Of a stretch of 64,000 bases of DNA, positions 48,776-57,968 are shown in pieces. Origin of the DNA: Agarivorans albus (GTDB taxonomy: Bacteria > Pseudomonadota > Gammaproteobacteria > Enterobacterales > Celerinatantimonadaceae); NCBI RefSeq assembly GCF_019670105.1, contig NZ_AP023032.1, positions 3,032,972 to 3,096,971 on the forward strand. Direction: 5' to 3'. A program made the position numbers and the translations under genes. The notes below the pieces were generated by a model. The model did not search any database, had not been told where the DNA came from, and was given only the letters and a program-made list of their open reading frames with translations. Within the stretch, counting starts at the first letter, position 1, and every line of letters begins with the position of its first letter.

Positions 48776-49606
48776 ATGACCATGATTAAGAAATGTTTAT
48801 TTCCCGTTGCAGGCTATGGCACCCGCTTTTTACCCGCTACCAAGTCTATGCCTAAAGAAATGTTGCCCATAGTAAACAAGCCTTTGGTTCAATACGGTGT
48901 AGAAGAAGCGGTAGCTGCAGACATGAGCGACATGGCCTTTATTACTGGCCGGGGTAAGCGCGCAATTGCCGACCACTTTGATATTAGTTATGAACTGGAA
49001 AACGAAATTGCTGGCACCAGCAAAGAAGAATACTTAAAAGAAATTCGTCACTTGGTCGACCACGTAGATTGTACCTTTACTCGCCAAAAGAAAATGATGG
49101 GCCTAGGCCACGCAGTATTGTGTGGTGAAACTTTAATTGGTCAAGAACCCTTTGGCGTTGTGCTAGCCGATGACTTGTGTTTTGGTGATGATGGCGGCGT
49201 ACTGGCGCAAATGACCAAACTTTACGAGCAATTCCGCTGCTCGATTATTGCAGTAATGGAAGTACCGCGAGAAGAAGCGCACAAATACGGGGTTATTGAA
49301 GGCGAAGCGCTGCGTGATGACTTATTCCGAGTCACCTCAATGGTAGAAAAACCAGCCAAAGGTGAAGAACCATCAAACCTTGCAGTAATTGGCCGTTACA
49401 TCTTAACGCCAGATATTTTCAGCCTTATTCGCGATACCAAGCCGGGGAAAAATGGCGAAATTCAACTTACCGACGCACTCCTTACTCAGGCCCAAAACGG
49501 CTGCGTAATGGCCTACAAATTTAAAGGTAAACGATTTGACTGCGGTAGTGTTGAAGGTTTTGTTGAAGCTACCAACTACTGCTTCGAGAACCTTTACGGC
49601 AAGTAA
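48776..49606 (+). CDS. galU: UTP-glucose-1-phosphate uridylyltransferase GalU
   Basis: 276 residues. Nucleotide-binding start KKCLFPVAGYGTRFLPATKSMPKEMLP and VNKPLVQYGVEEA are diagnostic of GalU; LADDLCFGDDG and VGRYIL-type (VIGRYILTPDIF) also fit. Makes UDP-glucose from glucose-1-phosphate, for polysaccharides and for glucosylglycerate synthesis. AGGAG is 7 nt before ATG 48776. Divergent from the GH13_18 gene, whose product glucose-1-phosphate is GalU's substrate. Confidence 0.95.
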   Translation: MTMIKKCLFPVAGYGTRFLPATKSMPKEMLPIVNKPLVQYGVEEAVAADMSDMAFITGRGKRAIADHFDISYELENEIAGTSKEEYLKEIRHLVDHVDCTFTRQKKMMGLGHAVLCGETLIGQEPFGVVLADDLCFGDDGGVLAQMTKLYEQFRCSIIAVMEVPREEAHKYGVIEGEALRDDLFRVTSMVEKPAKGEEPSNLAVIGRYILTPDIFSLIRDTKPGKNGEIQLTDALLTQAQNGCVMAYKFKGKRFDCGSVEGFVEATNYCFENLYGK

Positions 49607-49623
49607 GTAACTCACTGCGTCAG

Positions 49624-50115
49624 TTAAGCGACTGGCGCAGTATTTTCTACAAACATCGGCTGTGGGTTAAAACCCATATGTACTAAGGGGTAACCTGTGT
49701 AACGCTCAGGTCGCTTCCACAATACTTCAAAACGATGCCTTAAATAAAAGCTAAAGGCTTCGGCATTATCGGCAAATAAATGTAGCTCTAATCGCGAACG
49801 TAAGCTCTTGGCCAACTCTAATAACTGCGAGCCAATTCCCCTGCGCTGCCAGCACGGCGCAACAAACAGAGCAATAAGTTTGCTTTCTACCAAGGCTAAA
49901 AATCCACATACTTGGCCTTCTACTTCAGCCACCCACACTTCCGCTTTATATTGATACAAGCGCTGCAAAGCATCTTGGCGCTCCCACCAATACTTGCTAG
50001 GTAGAAAATCGTGGGCACGTAAACTGGCAGACAGCCAAATCTCGCCTATATCTTCGTAATCGTTCTGCTCTGCTGTTCGCAGGGTTAAACCTGCAGCATT
50101 AGTAAAAGAGTTCAA
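49624..50115 (-). CDS. GNAT-family N-acetyltransferase (YjaB-like)
   Basis: 163 residues. Acetyl-CoA motif APCWQRRGIGSQLLELAK at about residues 93-110, preceded by VCGFLALVESKLIALFV; the later LHLFADNAEAFSFYLRHRFEV is the usual final part. Substrate unknown. Ends convergently with galU, 17 bp apart. Confidence 0.85.
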   Translation of the reverse strand: MNSFTNAAGLTLRTAEQNDYEDIGEIWLSASLRAHDFLPSKYWWERQDALQRLYQYKAEVWVAEVEGQVCGFLALVESKLIALFVAPCWQRRGIGSQLLELAKSLRSRLELHLFADNAEAFSFYLRHRFEVLWKRPERYTGYPLVHMGFNPQPMFVENTAPVA

Positions 50116-50511
50116 TGAGTAAAACCATTACTGTTCATCCAGACCAACAGTATGGTAACTAACAAAAGATCTCGGTGTGAATTAGATCGAATTTTGTACG
50201 CTTTAAAACGATGAAGATCACAGCCTACTAACAAAAATGATGCATTAACTAATCAAAAATTCTTAGCAAGACAATTACTGCAGACTATAAATCTAGCAAA
50301 GTAAATCTGATAAGCACTAATTCAACCAACAAAAAAAATCAAACACTTACAATCTTCCATGGTAGCTAAAATACTTAAAATACGCGCCAGGAAGAAGTTC
50401 GTGATGACTCTACTATAGAACCAAATATTCAGTTTTTGCGGGGATATAGCGGCCAAATACAGTTGGCCGCTAACAACAAAGAATAAAGGTCTCAATGCCT
50501 CTAATATCTAA
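50116..50511. other. Non-coding region with one hairpin
   Basis: 396 bp, no gene seen on either strand. It has a 9-bp perfect hairpin AGCGGCCAA / TTGGCCGCT at 50448-50471, 41 bp beyond the SnoaL-like gene stop, without a T run; it is the probable 3' end of that transcript. Confidence 0.5.
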
Positions 50512-51054
50512 TTAAAAAACACCATTTGAGTTAGCGATATCACCGCCGCTAATAAGGGAATATACTCGCATGGAAAAATCGAGTGCTTGTATTGAATCCC
50601 AATGTTCAACTATTCGCCCTTCTTCAATACGCCAAGTATCGATGATATTCATCCCTTTTTGGTCGTTTCCCCTGTCTTCCTTCTCTAAGGTGGCATGAGA
50701 GTGAAAAATCACATAATCACCATCAACGTAGATATGTTTAACATCGTATGTATAGTCTGGGTAATCTTCGACAAACTCTTCAAGGAAACCAACCAGACCG
50801 GTTACTTTGTCAGGTAAGTTTCTGTTGTGCTGCACGTAGGCGCTGTCATTGTAGTTTTGCATAACGTAGTCAAAATTATGGTTATTCATAAGGTTTTGCA
50901 CAAAATCGCTTATTAACTCTGCATTGGCTAACTCTTGCTCTGTCCAACTGGCTTTCTTAAGTGAGGGTAAATCAATGATCAAAGTGTCTTTTGACTGGGC
51001 AAGTGCCATTGTGCTCACGAACAAAAGAATAAACGAACTAAGTACTTTAAACAT
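50512..51054 (-). CDS. Secreted SnoaL-like (NTF2-fold) protein
   Basis: 180 residues. Signal peptide MFKVLSSFILLFVSTMALA; then a SnoaL/NTF2-like domain: FVQNLMNNHNFDYVMQNYN, YVQHNRNLPDKVTGLVGFLEEF, VDGDYVIFHSHATLE, and IIDTWRIEEGRIVEHWDSIQ, the last strand being typical of the fold. Members include cyclases and isomerases; this one is of unknown activity and periplasmic. ATG 51054 is chosen for GGAG 6 nt upstream. Divergent from the HxlR regulator, which probably controls it. Confidence 0.78.
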   Translation of the reverse strand: MFKVLSSFILLFVSTMALAQSKDTLIIDLPSLKKASWTEQELANAELISDFVQNLMNNHNFDYVMQNYNDSAYVQHNRNLPDKVTGLVGFLEEFVEDYPDYTYDVKHIYVDGDYVIFHSHATLEKEDRGNDQKGMNIIDTWRIEEGRIVEHWDSIQALDFSMRVYSLISGGDIANSNGVF

Positions 51055-51205
51055 GGTTGACTCCAATAGTTGTTGCGCTAAATAAGTATACATTGATAAC
51101 CATGGTAATTATTAGTAACCTACAAAACAAGAAGGCACTAAATGCTTAGTTAGGCAGCTTTTGGTAACCAGTACTTAGGTTGTGTAAATGGAAGGAGTGA
51201 TTAAA

Positions 51206-51586
51206 GTGGTAGAAAAAGCAAAATCAACAAGACGCATTTTTTACAATGATGCGAGCTGCCCGGTGCGTAATGTTGTGGCACAAATCGGTGATAAATGGTC
51301 TTTGCTTATTCTCTTTGCCTTAGTAGATGGAGCTGATCGATTCAATGCGCTTAAATCAAGAGTAGAAGGTATTTCTCAACGAATGTTAACCCAAACTCTG
51401 CGAGATCTAGAGCGAGAAGGTTACGTGAATAGAACGGTATACCCTGAAGTACCAGTAAAAGTTGAATATGCGCTGACAACAATGGGTAAGGATCTGGTTA
51501 AGCCCTTATACAAGTTGGTATCTTGGGCTGACGAGCATCAAGACGAGATTAATCGCGCCAGAAAAGAATATGATGAAAACCGATAG
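51206..51586 (+). CDS. HxlR-family transcription regulator
   Basis: About 126 residues. HxlR signature: CPVRNVVAQIGDKWSLLILF (with the conserved Cys) and RFNALKSRVEGISQRMLTQTLRDLEREGYV winged helix. HxlR proteins often sense quinones, aldehydes or redox through that cysteine. The start is probably GTG 51206, which has AAGGAG 8 nt upstream; an ATG at 51188 has no ribosome-binding site. Divergent from the SnoaL-like gene; a palindromic ATAACCATGGTAAT lies between them and could be its operator. Confidence 0.82.
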   Translation: MVEKAKSTRRIFYNDASCPVRNVVAQIGDKWSLLILFALVDGADRFNALKSRVEGISQRMLTQTLRDLEREGYVNRTVYPEVPVKVEYALTTMGKDLVKPLYKLVSWADEHQDEINRARKEYDENR

Positions 51587-51665
51587 TGTTTCAAACCACT
51601 ATTAACAGCTAAACCGGCCAGCGCTAAGCACGCTGGCAAGTTTAAACTCTATTAATGAATAAGGG

Positions 51666-52646
51666 CTAGTTAACTTGGTATCTCAATAACACTTGATTAT
51701 CGAGAACCACGTTTGTTGACCAAATAAAGCTCGCTCCCGCGCCACTGAACTTGTCGATAAAGTTCATATACGCTTTTTTGTTGTTTACTCCAATTTCATC
51801 TTCTGAATACAAGCTCGCCTGTGGCCACGCACTAGCGTCAAACTCTTTAGCCATCCAATTGCTTGGCGTTTCCCAATGCACGGCAAAAGCATCTTGCCCA
51901 TCATCAGTGCCTTGCGTTGTGCAGCTATCCGACAAGCGTTTGCCTGCAACTTCATTTAAGCAGCTAAGATCATATATTGGCGATGTGTAATAGGTTTGAG
52001 CTTGCCAATCTGCATTGGTGACAGTTCCATCGCTAAAGCTAGCAATAAAGCCACCATCGCCAGGGTGGAACGCTTTACCTCGATTATTCTCGGAGCCTAG
52101 CCCTAGGTTCTCTTCCCAATCAATTACTTTAACGGCAATGGTGTAGGGTTTACTGACCTTAAATTTCACGATACTGGAGTTAAATGGTGTGAAAGGCACT
52201 GTATCAACGGCGATCAGCGTGCCATTAATGTAGAGTTCAAAGTAGTTGTCAGCAAAGATATAACCGGTTACTTCTTCTCCTTCGGGATCAACCACTACCA
52301 CTGGAACAGAGTCTTGAGCTACTTCAGCGATGCTTTTAGGAGTAATGTTGGCACACTCTTCATAAAGGTCGACAGCCTTAGCGGCAGTAGCATAGTTAAC
52401 ATCCGCCGGGACCGTCCAAGATTTGCCCGTCGAGTCAGTCACTTCACCTATACCGGCAACTCGACTGCGACCGTTTTTGCACTCAAAAATATTAGCTTCT
52501 ACTGTTTTTGCAAAGCCTTGAGTAATGCTACCCGAACCTTTGTAGTTGCTAGTGTCTTTAGCAAAGGCGAAGGATGATATTAAAAGCAGCGTAGTGAGTA
52601 GAGTTGCTGATGAAAACCTTGTATCTCGTCGAGCTCTATTGTTCAT
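51666..52646 (-). CDS. Secreted protein of unknown function
   Basis: About 326 residues. Signal peptide with hydrophobic TLLTTLLLISSFAFA and cleavage before KDT. Mature part is beta-rich, Trp- and Asn-rich, with GYIFADNYFELYINGTLIAVDT and AIKVIDWEENLGLG, resembling beta-sandwich (galactose-binding or PA14-like) folds found in secreted carbohydrate-binding or adhesion proteins. No family named. Start is ATG 52646 or GTG 52658; neither has an ideal ribosome-binding site. Confidence 0.6.
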   Translation of the reverse strand: MNNRARRDTRFSSATLLTTLLLISSFAFAKDTSNYKGSGSITQGFAKTVEANIFECKNGRSRVAGIGEVTDSTGKSWTVPADVNYATAAKAVDLYEECANITPKSIAEVAQDSVPVVVVDPEGEEVTGYIFADNYFELYINGTLIAVDTVPFTPFNSSIVKFKVSKPYTIAVKVIDWEENLGLGSENNRGKAFHPGDGGFIASFSDGTVTNADWQAQTYYTSPIYDLSCLNEVAGKRLSDSCTTQGTDDGQDAFAVHWETPSNWMAKEFDASAWPQASLYSEDEIGVNNKKAYMNFIDKFSGAGASFIWSTNVVLDNQVLLRYQVN

Positions 52647-52914
52647 GTTTCCTGCCACGGTAGTGCATTGTGTTCATAAGCTTAGCCGCGAAATGATTAC
52701 TACACAAAGGGATAAAAACTAAAGGTAGAATATGAATAGAGAAACAACTTAATCTGTAAGTAACTAATACAATCCAAAGTAACAGCTTGTTTGTTGGTGT
52801 AGAACCAAAGCCTCAAATGGATTGGATACAGTCGATACCTCGCCTAATCACGAGGTATCGACATGGAAAACTTGCTTTAAAGAAGCAACCAGCTAATAAG
52901 TTTGCGATTAAAAC

Positions 52915-53241
52915 TTAAGGTAAGACGGTTATTGAAGTGATATCGCAAAAGCTTTCATATTGGCGAGTTTGTGCTTTTATTTTCACCTTATCATCACTAC
53001 CCGCTAACTGTTCTAGCAACGCAGCATACTCATTATATTTAGGGTGTTCACTCAATAGATAAAGACCACCTTGACTTGCAGGGCAACTATTAATGCTTGG
53101 GGCCGGTAATACCGCCACCAGCAAACCTTGCTTTACTTCTTCTACACCAGCTATTCGCATTTGAGAGGGCAAATTAGCCAGCTCAGCCTGCGCTAGCGAT
53201 GCCCATAATAGTGAGGCAACCACCATAATCTTTTTTATCAT
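52915..53241 (-). CDS. Small periplasmic protein of unknown function
   Basis: 108 residues. Signal peptide MIKKIMVVASLLWASLAQA. Mature part has two cysteines (in SINSCPASQGGLYLL and SFCDITSITVLP) that could form a disulphide. No family recognised. The 256 bp before the next gene upstream and 283 bp behind it hold no other gene. Confidence 0.6.
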   Translation of the reverse strand: MIKKIMVVASLLWASLAQAELANLPSQMRIAGVEEVKQGLLVAVLPAPSINSCPASQGGLYLLSEHPKYNEYAALLEQLAGSDDKVKIKAQTRQYESFCDITSITVLP

Positions 53242-53524
53242 TTCACTCTCTCACAGTAAGGGGCTTGAATAATCTTGTTGAACCTTAGTTTACGCCTCGT
53301 CAGCCCATAAAAGCTAAGCATTAACTGCGATTTTGCTAATGGCTTCACAGCAAGCTCATTAAATAACAAATTTGTTCGCGAACTTCATTCAACACAAACA
53401 CACTCAATCATTCTTTAACTATGTGGTTAGCATCAAAGCCCTCAAAAAAAACCGAAATCCCCACTGACAAGATAAGCAGTTTTGGTAGAATAGCGCCCCA
53501 AATTTATTAAAGAGCTATTCCGTT

Positions 53525-54433
53525 ATGTGGTTTAAAAATCTAATGTTGTTTCGCATTACCAAAGAGCTAGAGCTCGAGCCAGAGAAGCTAGACGCTACTT
53601 TAGGCGAGCTAAGCTTTACCCCTTGCGGAAGCCAAGACTTAAGCAAATTTGGCTGGGTGACCCCCATGGGAAAATTTGGCCAAAGCTTAACTCACGTTAT
53701 CGGTAACGAATATCTAGTCTGCGCTAAAAAAGAAGAGAAGATGCTACCTGCATCGGTTATTCGCGACACCTTAGCCGACAAAATTGAGCTTATCGAACAA
53801 GAGCAACAACGCCCGTTAAAGAAAGCCGAGAAAGACGCTCTTAAAGAAGAAATCGTGATGACTCTTCTACCTCGCGCATTCTCACGCACCAGCCTAACCT
53901 ACGCTTGGGTAAGCCCAGACAACAACTTAATTGCAGTTGATGCTGGCAGCGCTAAAAAAGCCGAAGAAGTGATTTCCTTATTACGTAAATCCTTAGGCAG
54001 CCTGCCTGTTACACCCATTAAATTGGCTAATCAGGCTGACGTAACCATGACCGACTGGTTAAACGAAAAAGCCATTCCAGCCAACTTTGAGTTAGGTGAA
54101 GAAGCCGAGCTACGCAGCGCCTTAGAAGGTGGCGGTATTATTCGTTGTAAAGAACAAGACTTATTCAGCGACGAAATCAAGGTGCACTTAGATGCCGATA
54201 AGTTTGTGACCAAGCTAGAGCTTACCTGGGCTGACTCAATTCGCTTTTTAATTAGCGAAGACATGAGCATTAAAGGGGTTAAGTTCACCGATACCATCAC
54301 CGAACAAAATGAAGACATCGATAAAAGTGATGTAGCTGCACGCTTTGATGCTGACTTTGCCCTAGCCAGTGGCGAGCTCACTAAGATGATCCCCGATTTA
54401 ATCGCAGCCTTAGGCGGCGAATTAACCAGCTAA
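53525..54433 (+). CDS. rdgC: Recombination-associated protein RdgC
   Basis: 302 residues, the RdgC length (E. coli 303). Begins MWFKNLMLFRITKELEL; contains FTPCGSQDLSKFGWVTPMG and KAEKDALKEEIVMTLLPRAFSR, which are strongly conserved in RdgC. A ring-shaped nucleoid-associated DNA-binding protein that limits RecA activity. It stands alone. Interesting neighbour to an integron-like array 2 kb away, but this is probably chance. Confidence 0.95.
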   Translation: MWFKNLMLFRITKELELEPEKLDATLGELSFTPCGSQDLSKFGWVTPMGKFGQSLTHVIGNEYLVCAKKEEKMLPASVIRDTLADKIELIEQEQQRPLKKAEKDALKEEIVMTLLPRAFSRTSLTYAWVSPDNNLIAVDAGSAKKAEEVISLLRKSLGSLPVTPIKLANQADVTMTDWLNEKAIPANFELGEEAELRSALEGGGIIRCKEQDLFSDEIKVHLDADKFVTKLELTWADSIRFLISEDMSIKGVKFTDTITEQNEDIDKSDVAARFDADFALASGELTKMIPDLIAALGGELTS

Positions 54434-54610
54434 GTCCTCACAGTTACTTACCTATTTCACCAACCATTAACATAGTTTCAGATACTTGCTAAAGGTTGGT
54501 GATTTTTTAAGCAAAACCATTGCAAGCCCCGCTCGCTACGCGTAAAATGCGCGCCCTTATTGTGCTGCTCGCAGCCTTCCTCAATGATTCGACTAAGACC
54601 CGGAGCTTTG

Positions 54611-55978
54611 ATGTTTACACCTGAACTACTGTCACCTGCTGGCACCCTTAAAAACATGCGTTATGCCTTTGCTTATGGCGCCGATGCGGTATACGCGGGC
54701 CAACCTCGTTACTCGTTACGTGTACGTAATAACGAGTTTAACCACGAGAATCTTGCCCTAGCGATTAACGAAGCGCATGCGCAAGACAAAAAACTCTACG
54801 TGGTAAGCAATATTGCCCCGCATAACGCTAAGTTAAAAACTTACCTGCGCGATATTGAGCCAGTGATCGCCATGAAGCCAGACGCCTTGATTATGTCTGA
54901 TCCAGGCATGATTATGATGGTGCGCGAAGCCTTCCCCGATCAAACTATTCATTTATCGGTTCAAGCCAACGCAATTAACTGGGCCACGGTTAAATTTTGG
55001 CAGCAACAAGGTGTAGAGCGAGTGATTTTGTCACGCGAACTATCGCTAGACGAAATCGAAGAAATTCGTATGCAAGTGCCAGAAATGGAGCTTGAAGTAT
55101 TTGTGCACGGCGCATTATGCATGGCCTACTCTGGCCGCTGTTTGCTGTCGGGCTACATTAATAAGCGCGATCCAAACCAAGGAACTTGCACGAACTCGTG
55201 CCGCTGGAAGTACAACGCGCACGAAGCCAAAGAAAACGAAGTAGGCGATATTATTGCTGCCCAACCGCAAGTAGTTGAACCTACCCTGGGTGCAGGCGCG
55301 CCGAGCGACCAAGTATTCTTATTGCAAGAGCAAGGCCGCCCTAACGAGTATATGCCAGCCTTTGAAGATGAGCACGGCACTTACATCATGAACTCAAAAG
55401 ACTTACGTGCTATTCAGCACGTAGAGCGCTTAACTAAAATGGGTGTGCACTCACTTAAAATTGAAGGCCGTACTAAGTCTTTCTACTACTGTGCGCGTAC
55501 AGCCCAAGTGTATCGCCAAGCGATTAACGATGCTGTAGCTGGAAAACCCTTCGACCCAAGCCTAATGGGCACGCTGGAAAACCTAGCGCACCGCGGGTAT
55601 ACCGAAGGCTTCTTACGCCGCCATACTCACGATGAGTACCAAAACTACGACTATGGTTATTCGGTAAGCGATACTCAACAATTTGTAGGTGAAGTGGCAG
55701 GCCGCAACCAAGCAGGCCTTGCCGAAATCACCGTTAAAAACAAATTTGTACTGGGTGATACGCTGGAGCTTATGACACCTCAAGGTAACCTTAACTTCAA
55801 ATTAGAGCATCTAGAGAACAAAAAAGGTGAGCTCATTGACGATGCTAAAGGCAGCGGCCACACTGTATTTTTGCCAGTGCCAGAAAACGTAGATTTAGAG
55901 CACGCACTTATAATGCGCAATCTTCAATCTGGCCAAGATACCCGCAACCCGCATCAAGCTGCAGAAGTTAAGGCTTAA
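54611..55978 (+). CDS. trhP: tRNA 5-hydroxyuridine synthesis protein TrhP (YegQ)
   Basis: 455 residues, as E. coli YegQ (453). U32 'peptidase' family fold: FTPELLSPAGTLKNMRYAFA, GADAVYAGQPRYSLR, LEVFVHGALCMAYSGRCLLS and the cysteines of GTCTNSCRWKY that hold an Fe-S cluster. TrhP makes ho5U at tRNA wobble position 34 from prephenate. Start ATG 54611 follows GGAG by 5 nt; 17 upstream codons are open but not supported. The ferredoxin YfhL gene follows after 2 bp. Confidence 0.93.
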   Translation: MFTPELLSPAGTLKNMRYAFAYGADAVYAGQPRYSLRVRNNEFNHENLALAINEAHAQDKKLYVVSNIAPHNAKLKTYLRDIEPVIAMKPDALIMSDPGMIMMVREAFPDQTIHLSVQANAINWATVKFWQQQGVERVILSRELSLDEIEEIRMQVPEMELEVFVHGALCMAYSGRCLLSGYINKRDPNQGTCTNSCRWKYNAHEAKENEVGDIIAAQPQVVEPTLGAGAPSDQVFLLQEQGRPNEYMPAFEDEHGTYIMNSKDLRAIQHVERLTKMGVHSLKIEGRTKSFYYCARTAQVYRQAINDAVAGKPFDPSLMGTLENLAHRGYTEGFLRRHTHDEYQNYDYGYSVSDTQQFVGEVAGRNQAGLAEITVKNKFVLGDTLELMTPQGNLNFKLEHLENKKGELIDDAKGSGHTVFLPVPENVDLEHALIMRNLQSGQDTRNPHQAAEVKA

Positions 55979-55980
55979 AC

Positions 55981-56253
55981 ATGGCCTTGCTCATTAGCAA
56001 AAAATGCATCAACTGTGATATGTGCGAGCCAGAGTGCCCTAATCAGGCTATCTCTTACGACGGCATTATCACGGTAATTGACCCAGAGCGTTGCACCGAA
56101 TGCAAAGGCCATTACGACCGCCCAACTTGCATAGATGTTTGCCCAATTGACTGCATTGCCGTAGACCCAGCATATAAAGAAAGCGAAGAGCAGCTATATG
56201 ATAAGTTTGTTGCCTTGCATGGCGACATGCTAATTGCCAAAGGCTCCGCTTAG
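55981..56253 (+). CDS. yfhL: YfhL-type 2[4Fe-4S] ferredoxin
   Basis: 90 residues. Two cluster motifs: CINCDMCEPECP and CTECKGHYDRPTCIDVCPIDC; the second has the long inter-cysteine insert of YfhL/AlvinFdx-type ferredoxins, which run at very low potential. Placed 2 bp after trhP, so translation is coupled. This suggests it delivers electrons or clusters to TrhP; that link is inference from the gene order. Confidence 0.92.
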   Translation: MALLISKKCINCDMCEPECPNQAISYDGIITVIDPERCTECKGHYDRPTCIDVCPIDCIAVDPAYKESEEQLYDKFVALHGDMLIAKGSA

Positions 56254-56281
56254 CGCTTTAAAGCTCGACGCTAAAACTAAC

Positions 56282-56311
56282 AAGCCGCAGCCACATACTG
56301 CGGCTTTTGTT
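56282..56311 (+). terminator. Terminator of trhP-yfhL
   Basis: 9-bp stem AAGCCGCAG / CTGCGGCTT with a 7-nt loop, followed by TTGTTT. 29 bp after the stop. Confidence 0.85.
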
Positions 56312-56628
56312 TATCGTCTAACACATGGCAGACAATAGACTCACTTCCACGTTTCTAACCCTTTACGTATTAAAAAGCTGAACTAACCCACCTATCTGCC
56401 CATGATTTTTCTATCTTTGGCTGGGCAAAAAACACTGTAATGATATACAGGAACCTTTGATTCCTACTTTCTACATGTGATTGCATACTTTCATGCTGAT
56501 GTTTTTGTTATTTTTCGAGCTAGGTGGCTGATGTAGCGTAGGAAAGGTGATAGCCTTGGTTTTATCAAATGTATGATAAGAGGAAAAATTCCGTGTTTAA
56601 ACAAGGAAATTTTCCTATTAATAAACTG
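56312..56628. other. Left flank of the cassette array; no integrase
   Basis: 317 bp without a recognisable gene. In a complete integron, intI would stand here on the minus strand with attI at its right end. I see no integrase, and trhP-yfhL occupies the space to the left. The last bases, AAACTG then TTAGAAC, could be an attI or attC remnant. Confidence 0.5.
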
Positions 56629-56650
56629 TTAGAACTACTAGGGAAGTATT

Positions 56651-57418
56651 GTGGACACCTTGAAGAAAATCCTATTTTTTGACGTATTTCCCTTCTTATG
56701 TAGGTTAATAGGATGTGGTTTATTAGCCATCGCTTTATATGGAATCGGTTTCCCGCCTAAAACTGATATTGGCACTACATCAGGTTTATTGTTAATTCTG
56801 TCTCTGTTTTTCATTTTGTTGCCGTTAGCCAAAAAGATTAGTTTAGGTAAGTTACTTACCTTTGAGCGAGAAATAGAAAAGGTAAAGACAGAAGTTACAG
56901 ATTTTAAGGGCGAGACAAGAGAGTTCTTAAATGTCTACAGTAATATGATTACGGCCATATCAAATACTGTTAATCAAACTGTAAATGTTCATCTCCCAGG
57001 AAAAGAACAAGTCCAAGAAGCTAAAGATGAGTTGAAATCAACGATTCAGCAGGAAGATAACGGCTTCAGTATCGAAGATGAATTGCAGGAATACATCAGT
57101 CTTTCAGGTAATGACATTAACTTTGCTCTGGCTCGCCTGCGAATGGATTTAGAGAAATCGATGCGTGCAATTTTGGGTAAAAGAACTCAAACATCAGATC
57201 CTACCGAAATGAAATCAAAATTCATGTCGGCTAGGCAGCTATTTAAAGAACTTACGATTGAATACCCTAATTATAAAGGGATGCACAGTTCTTATGATTA
57301 CATACTTAAAATATGCAACGCCGCTATTCATGGTCAGCAAATATCTAATGGGCATGCTCAGGAAGCTCTATATATGGGACTGCAAATGTTAAAAGAATTA
57401 GAGCGTGTGCAAAAGTAG
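56651..57418 (+). CDS. Cassette 1: membrane/coiled-coil protein with DUF4145-like C-terminus
   Basis: 255 residues. Two membrane spans (about 12-32 and 42-62), a coiled-coil (residues 74-125), then a helical domain ending KICNAAIHGQQISNGHAQEA (N223 and H227), which resembles DUF4145/HEPN-type domains. Starts at GTG 56651 with AGGGA upstream, 22 bp after the cassette start. Its own attC follows at the stop codon. Function unknown; membrane-tethered HEPN-like proteins are often defence effectors, so that is a possibility only. Confidence 0.7.
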   Translation: MDTLKKILFFDVFPFLCRLIGCGLLAIALYGIGFPPKTDIGTTSGLLLILSLFFILLPLAKKISLGKLLTFEREIEKVKTEVTDFKGETREFLNVYSNMITAISNTVNQTVNVHLPGKEQVQEAKDELKSTIQQEDNGFSIEDELQEYISLSGNDINFALARLRMDLEKSMRAILGKRTQTSDPTEMKSKFMSARQLFKELTIEYPNYKGMHSSYDYILKICNAAIHGQQISNGHAQEALYMGLQMLKELERVQK

Positions 57419-57421
57419 TTC

Positions 57422-57517
57422 TAACAAGTTGCCCAAAAGGACGCAAAACGCTTGGCTTGCGCTCCTTCGTCGCTAAGTATAGCCAAGCATTTTTCGCCTC
57501 TTAGCAAGGCGTTATAT
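57422..57517 (+). repeat. attC1
   Basis: From TAACAAGTTGCC to AAGGCGTTATAT, about 96 bp, imperfect palindrome with inner arms GCTTGGCT / AGCCAAGC. The recombination point is G|TTATAT at 57511-57512. Confidence 0.85.
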
Positions 57518-57531
57518 GCAAGTGAGAATTG

Positions 57532-57915
57532 ATGACTCAATCTAGAAATGAAAGATATGTTAGATGGCAAGATTACCGAATTAATCATTTATCTTTTTCA
57601 ATAAATTTGTTTTTAAGCTTTTCGGTGGCTTCAATAGCTTTACTTATTAGCATGTTGCTTAAGGATTTGAAGGGCAATGAAATAGGAGAGTTAGTTTTAA
57701 CTATCTGGGCTTACAGCGCTATTGCTGGGTGTTTGGCAACTATCTTTCGGTTGTTAGACTTCCGCTATACATCAAGAAAAATAAGAAAAAGAACATGCGT
57801 TAATGCATTTGTAGCTAGGCATGTAGGTAAGTTAACTTGGTCAATGTTCTGGTCTCAAGTTATTTTGTATTCATGTGGCGCATATTTTTTTATATACGGC
57901 GTAGTTTTAGCCTAA
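57532..57915 (+). CDS. Cassette 2: small membrane protein
   Basis: 127 residues with three likely membrane spans (about 20-42, 53-73 and 104-125) and a basic loop (RYTSRKIRKR). ATG 57532; the cassette starts at 57512. No family recognised. The inverted repeat of its first bases (TTATATGC / GCATATAA) marks the true start of its attC at 57916, but that attC is truncated. Confidence 0.65.
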   Translation: MTQSRNERYVRWQDYRINHLSFSINLFLSFSVASIALLISMLLKDLKGNEIGELVLTIWAYSAIAGCLATIFRLLDFRYTSRKIRKRTCVNAFVARHVGKLTWSMFWSQVILYSCGAYFFIYGVVLA

Positions 57916-57943
57916 GCATATAACAAGGCATTTAAAACGGAAC
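57916..57943 (+). repeat. attC2, truncated (left end only)
   Basis: GCATATAACAAGGCATTTAAAACGGA matches the start of a VCR-type attC (compare 58361: GCATATAACAAAGCGTTTAAGACGGA), but within about 20-30 bp the next gene begins and no GCGTTA end follows. The site should not recombine, which leaves genes 2 and 3 as one composite cassette (57512-58482). Confidence 0.75.
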
Positions 57944-57968
57944 TAAAACAGTGGGTGAGGCTCTTCAT

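Noticed and set aside
50160-50200. TGTGAATTAGATCGA as a CRP site
   Set aside because: The second half-site does not match TCACA and no gene starts nearby in a fitting position.
53373-53382. GTTCGCGAAC palindrome upstream of rdgC as a LexA site
   Set aside because: Gammaproteobacterial LexA sites are CTGT-N8-ACAG; this does not fit.
56312-56628. Integrase gene or remnant at the left end of the cassette array
   Set aside because: No frame of useful length on the minus strand and no recognisable tyrosine-recombinase motif.
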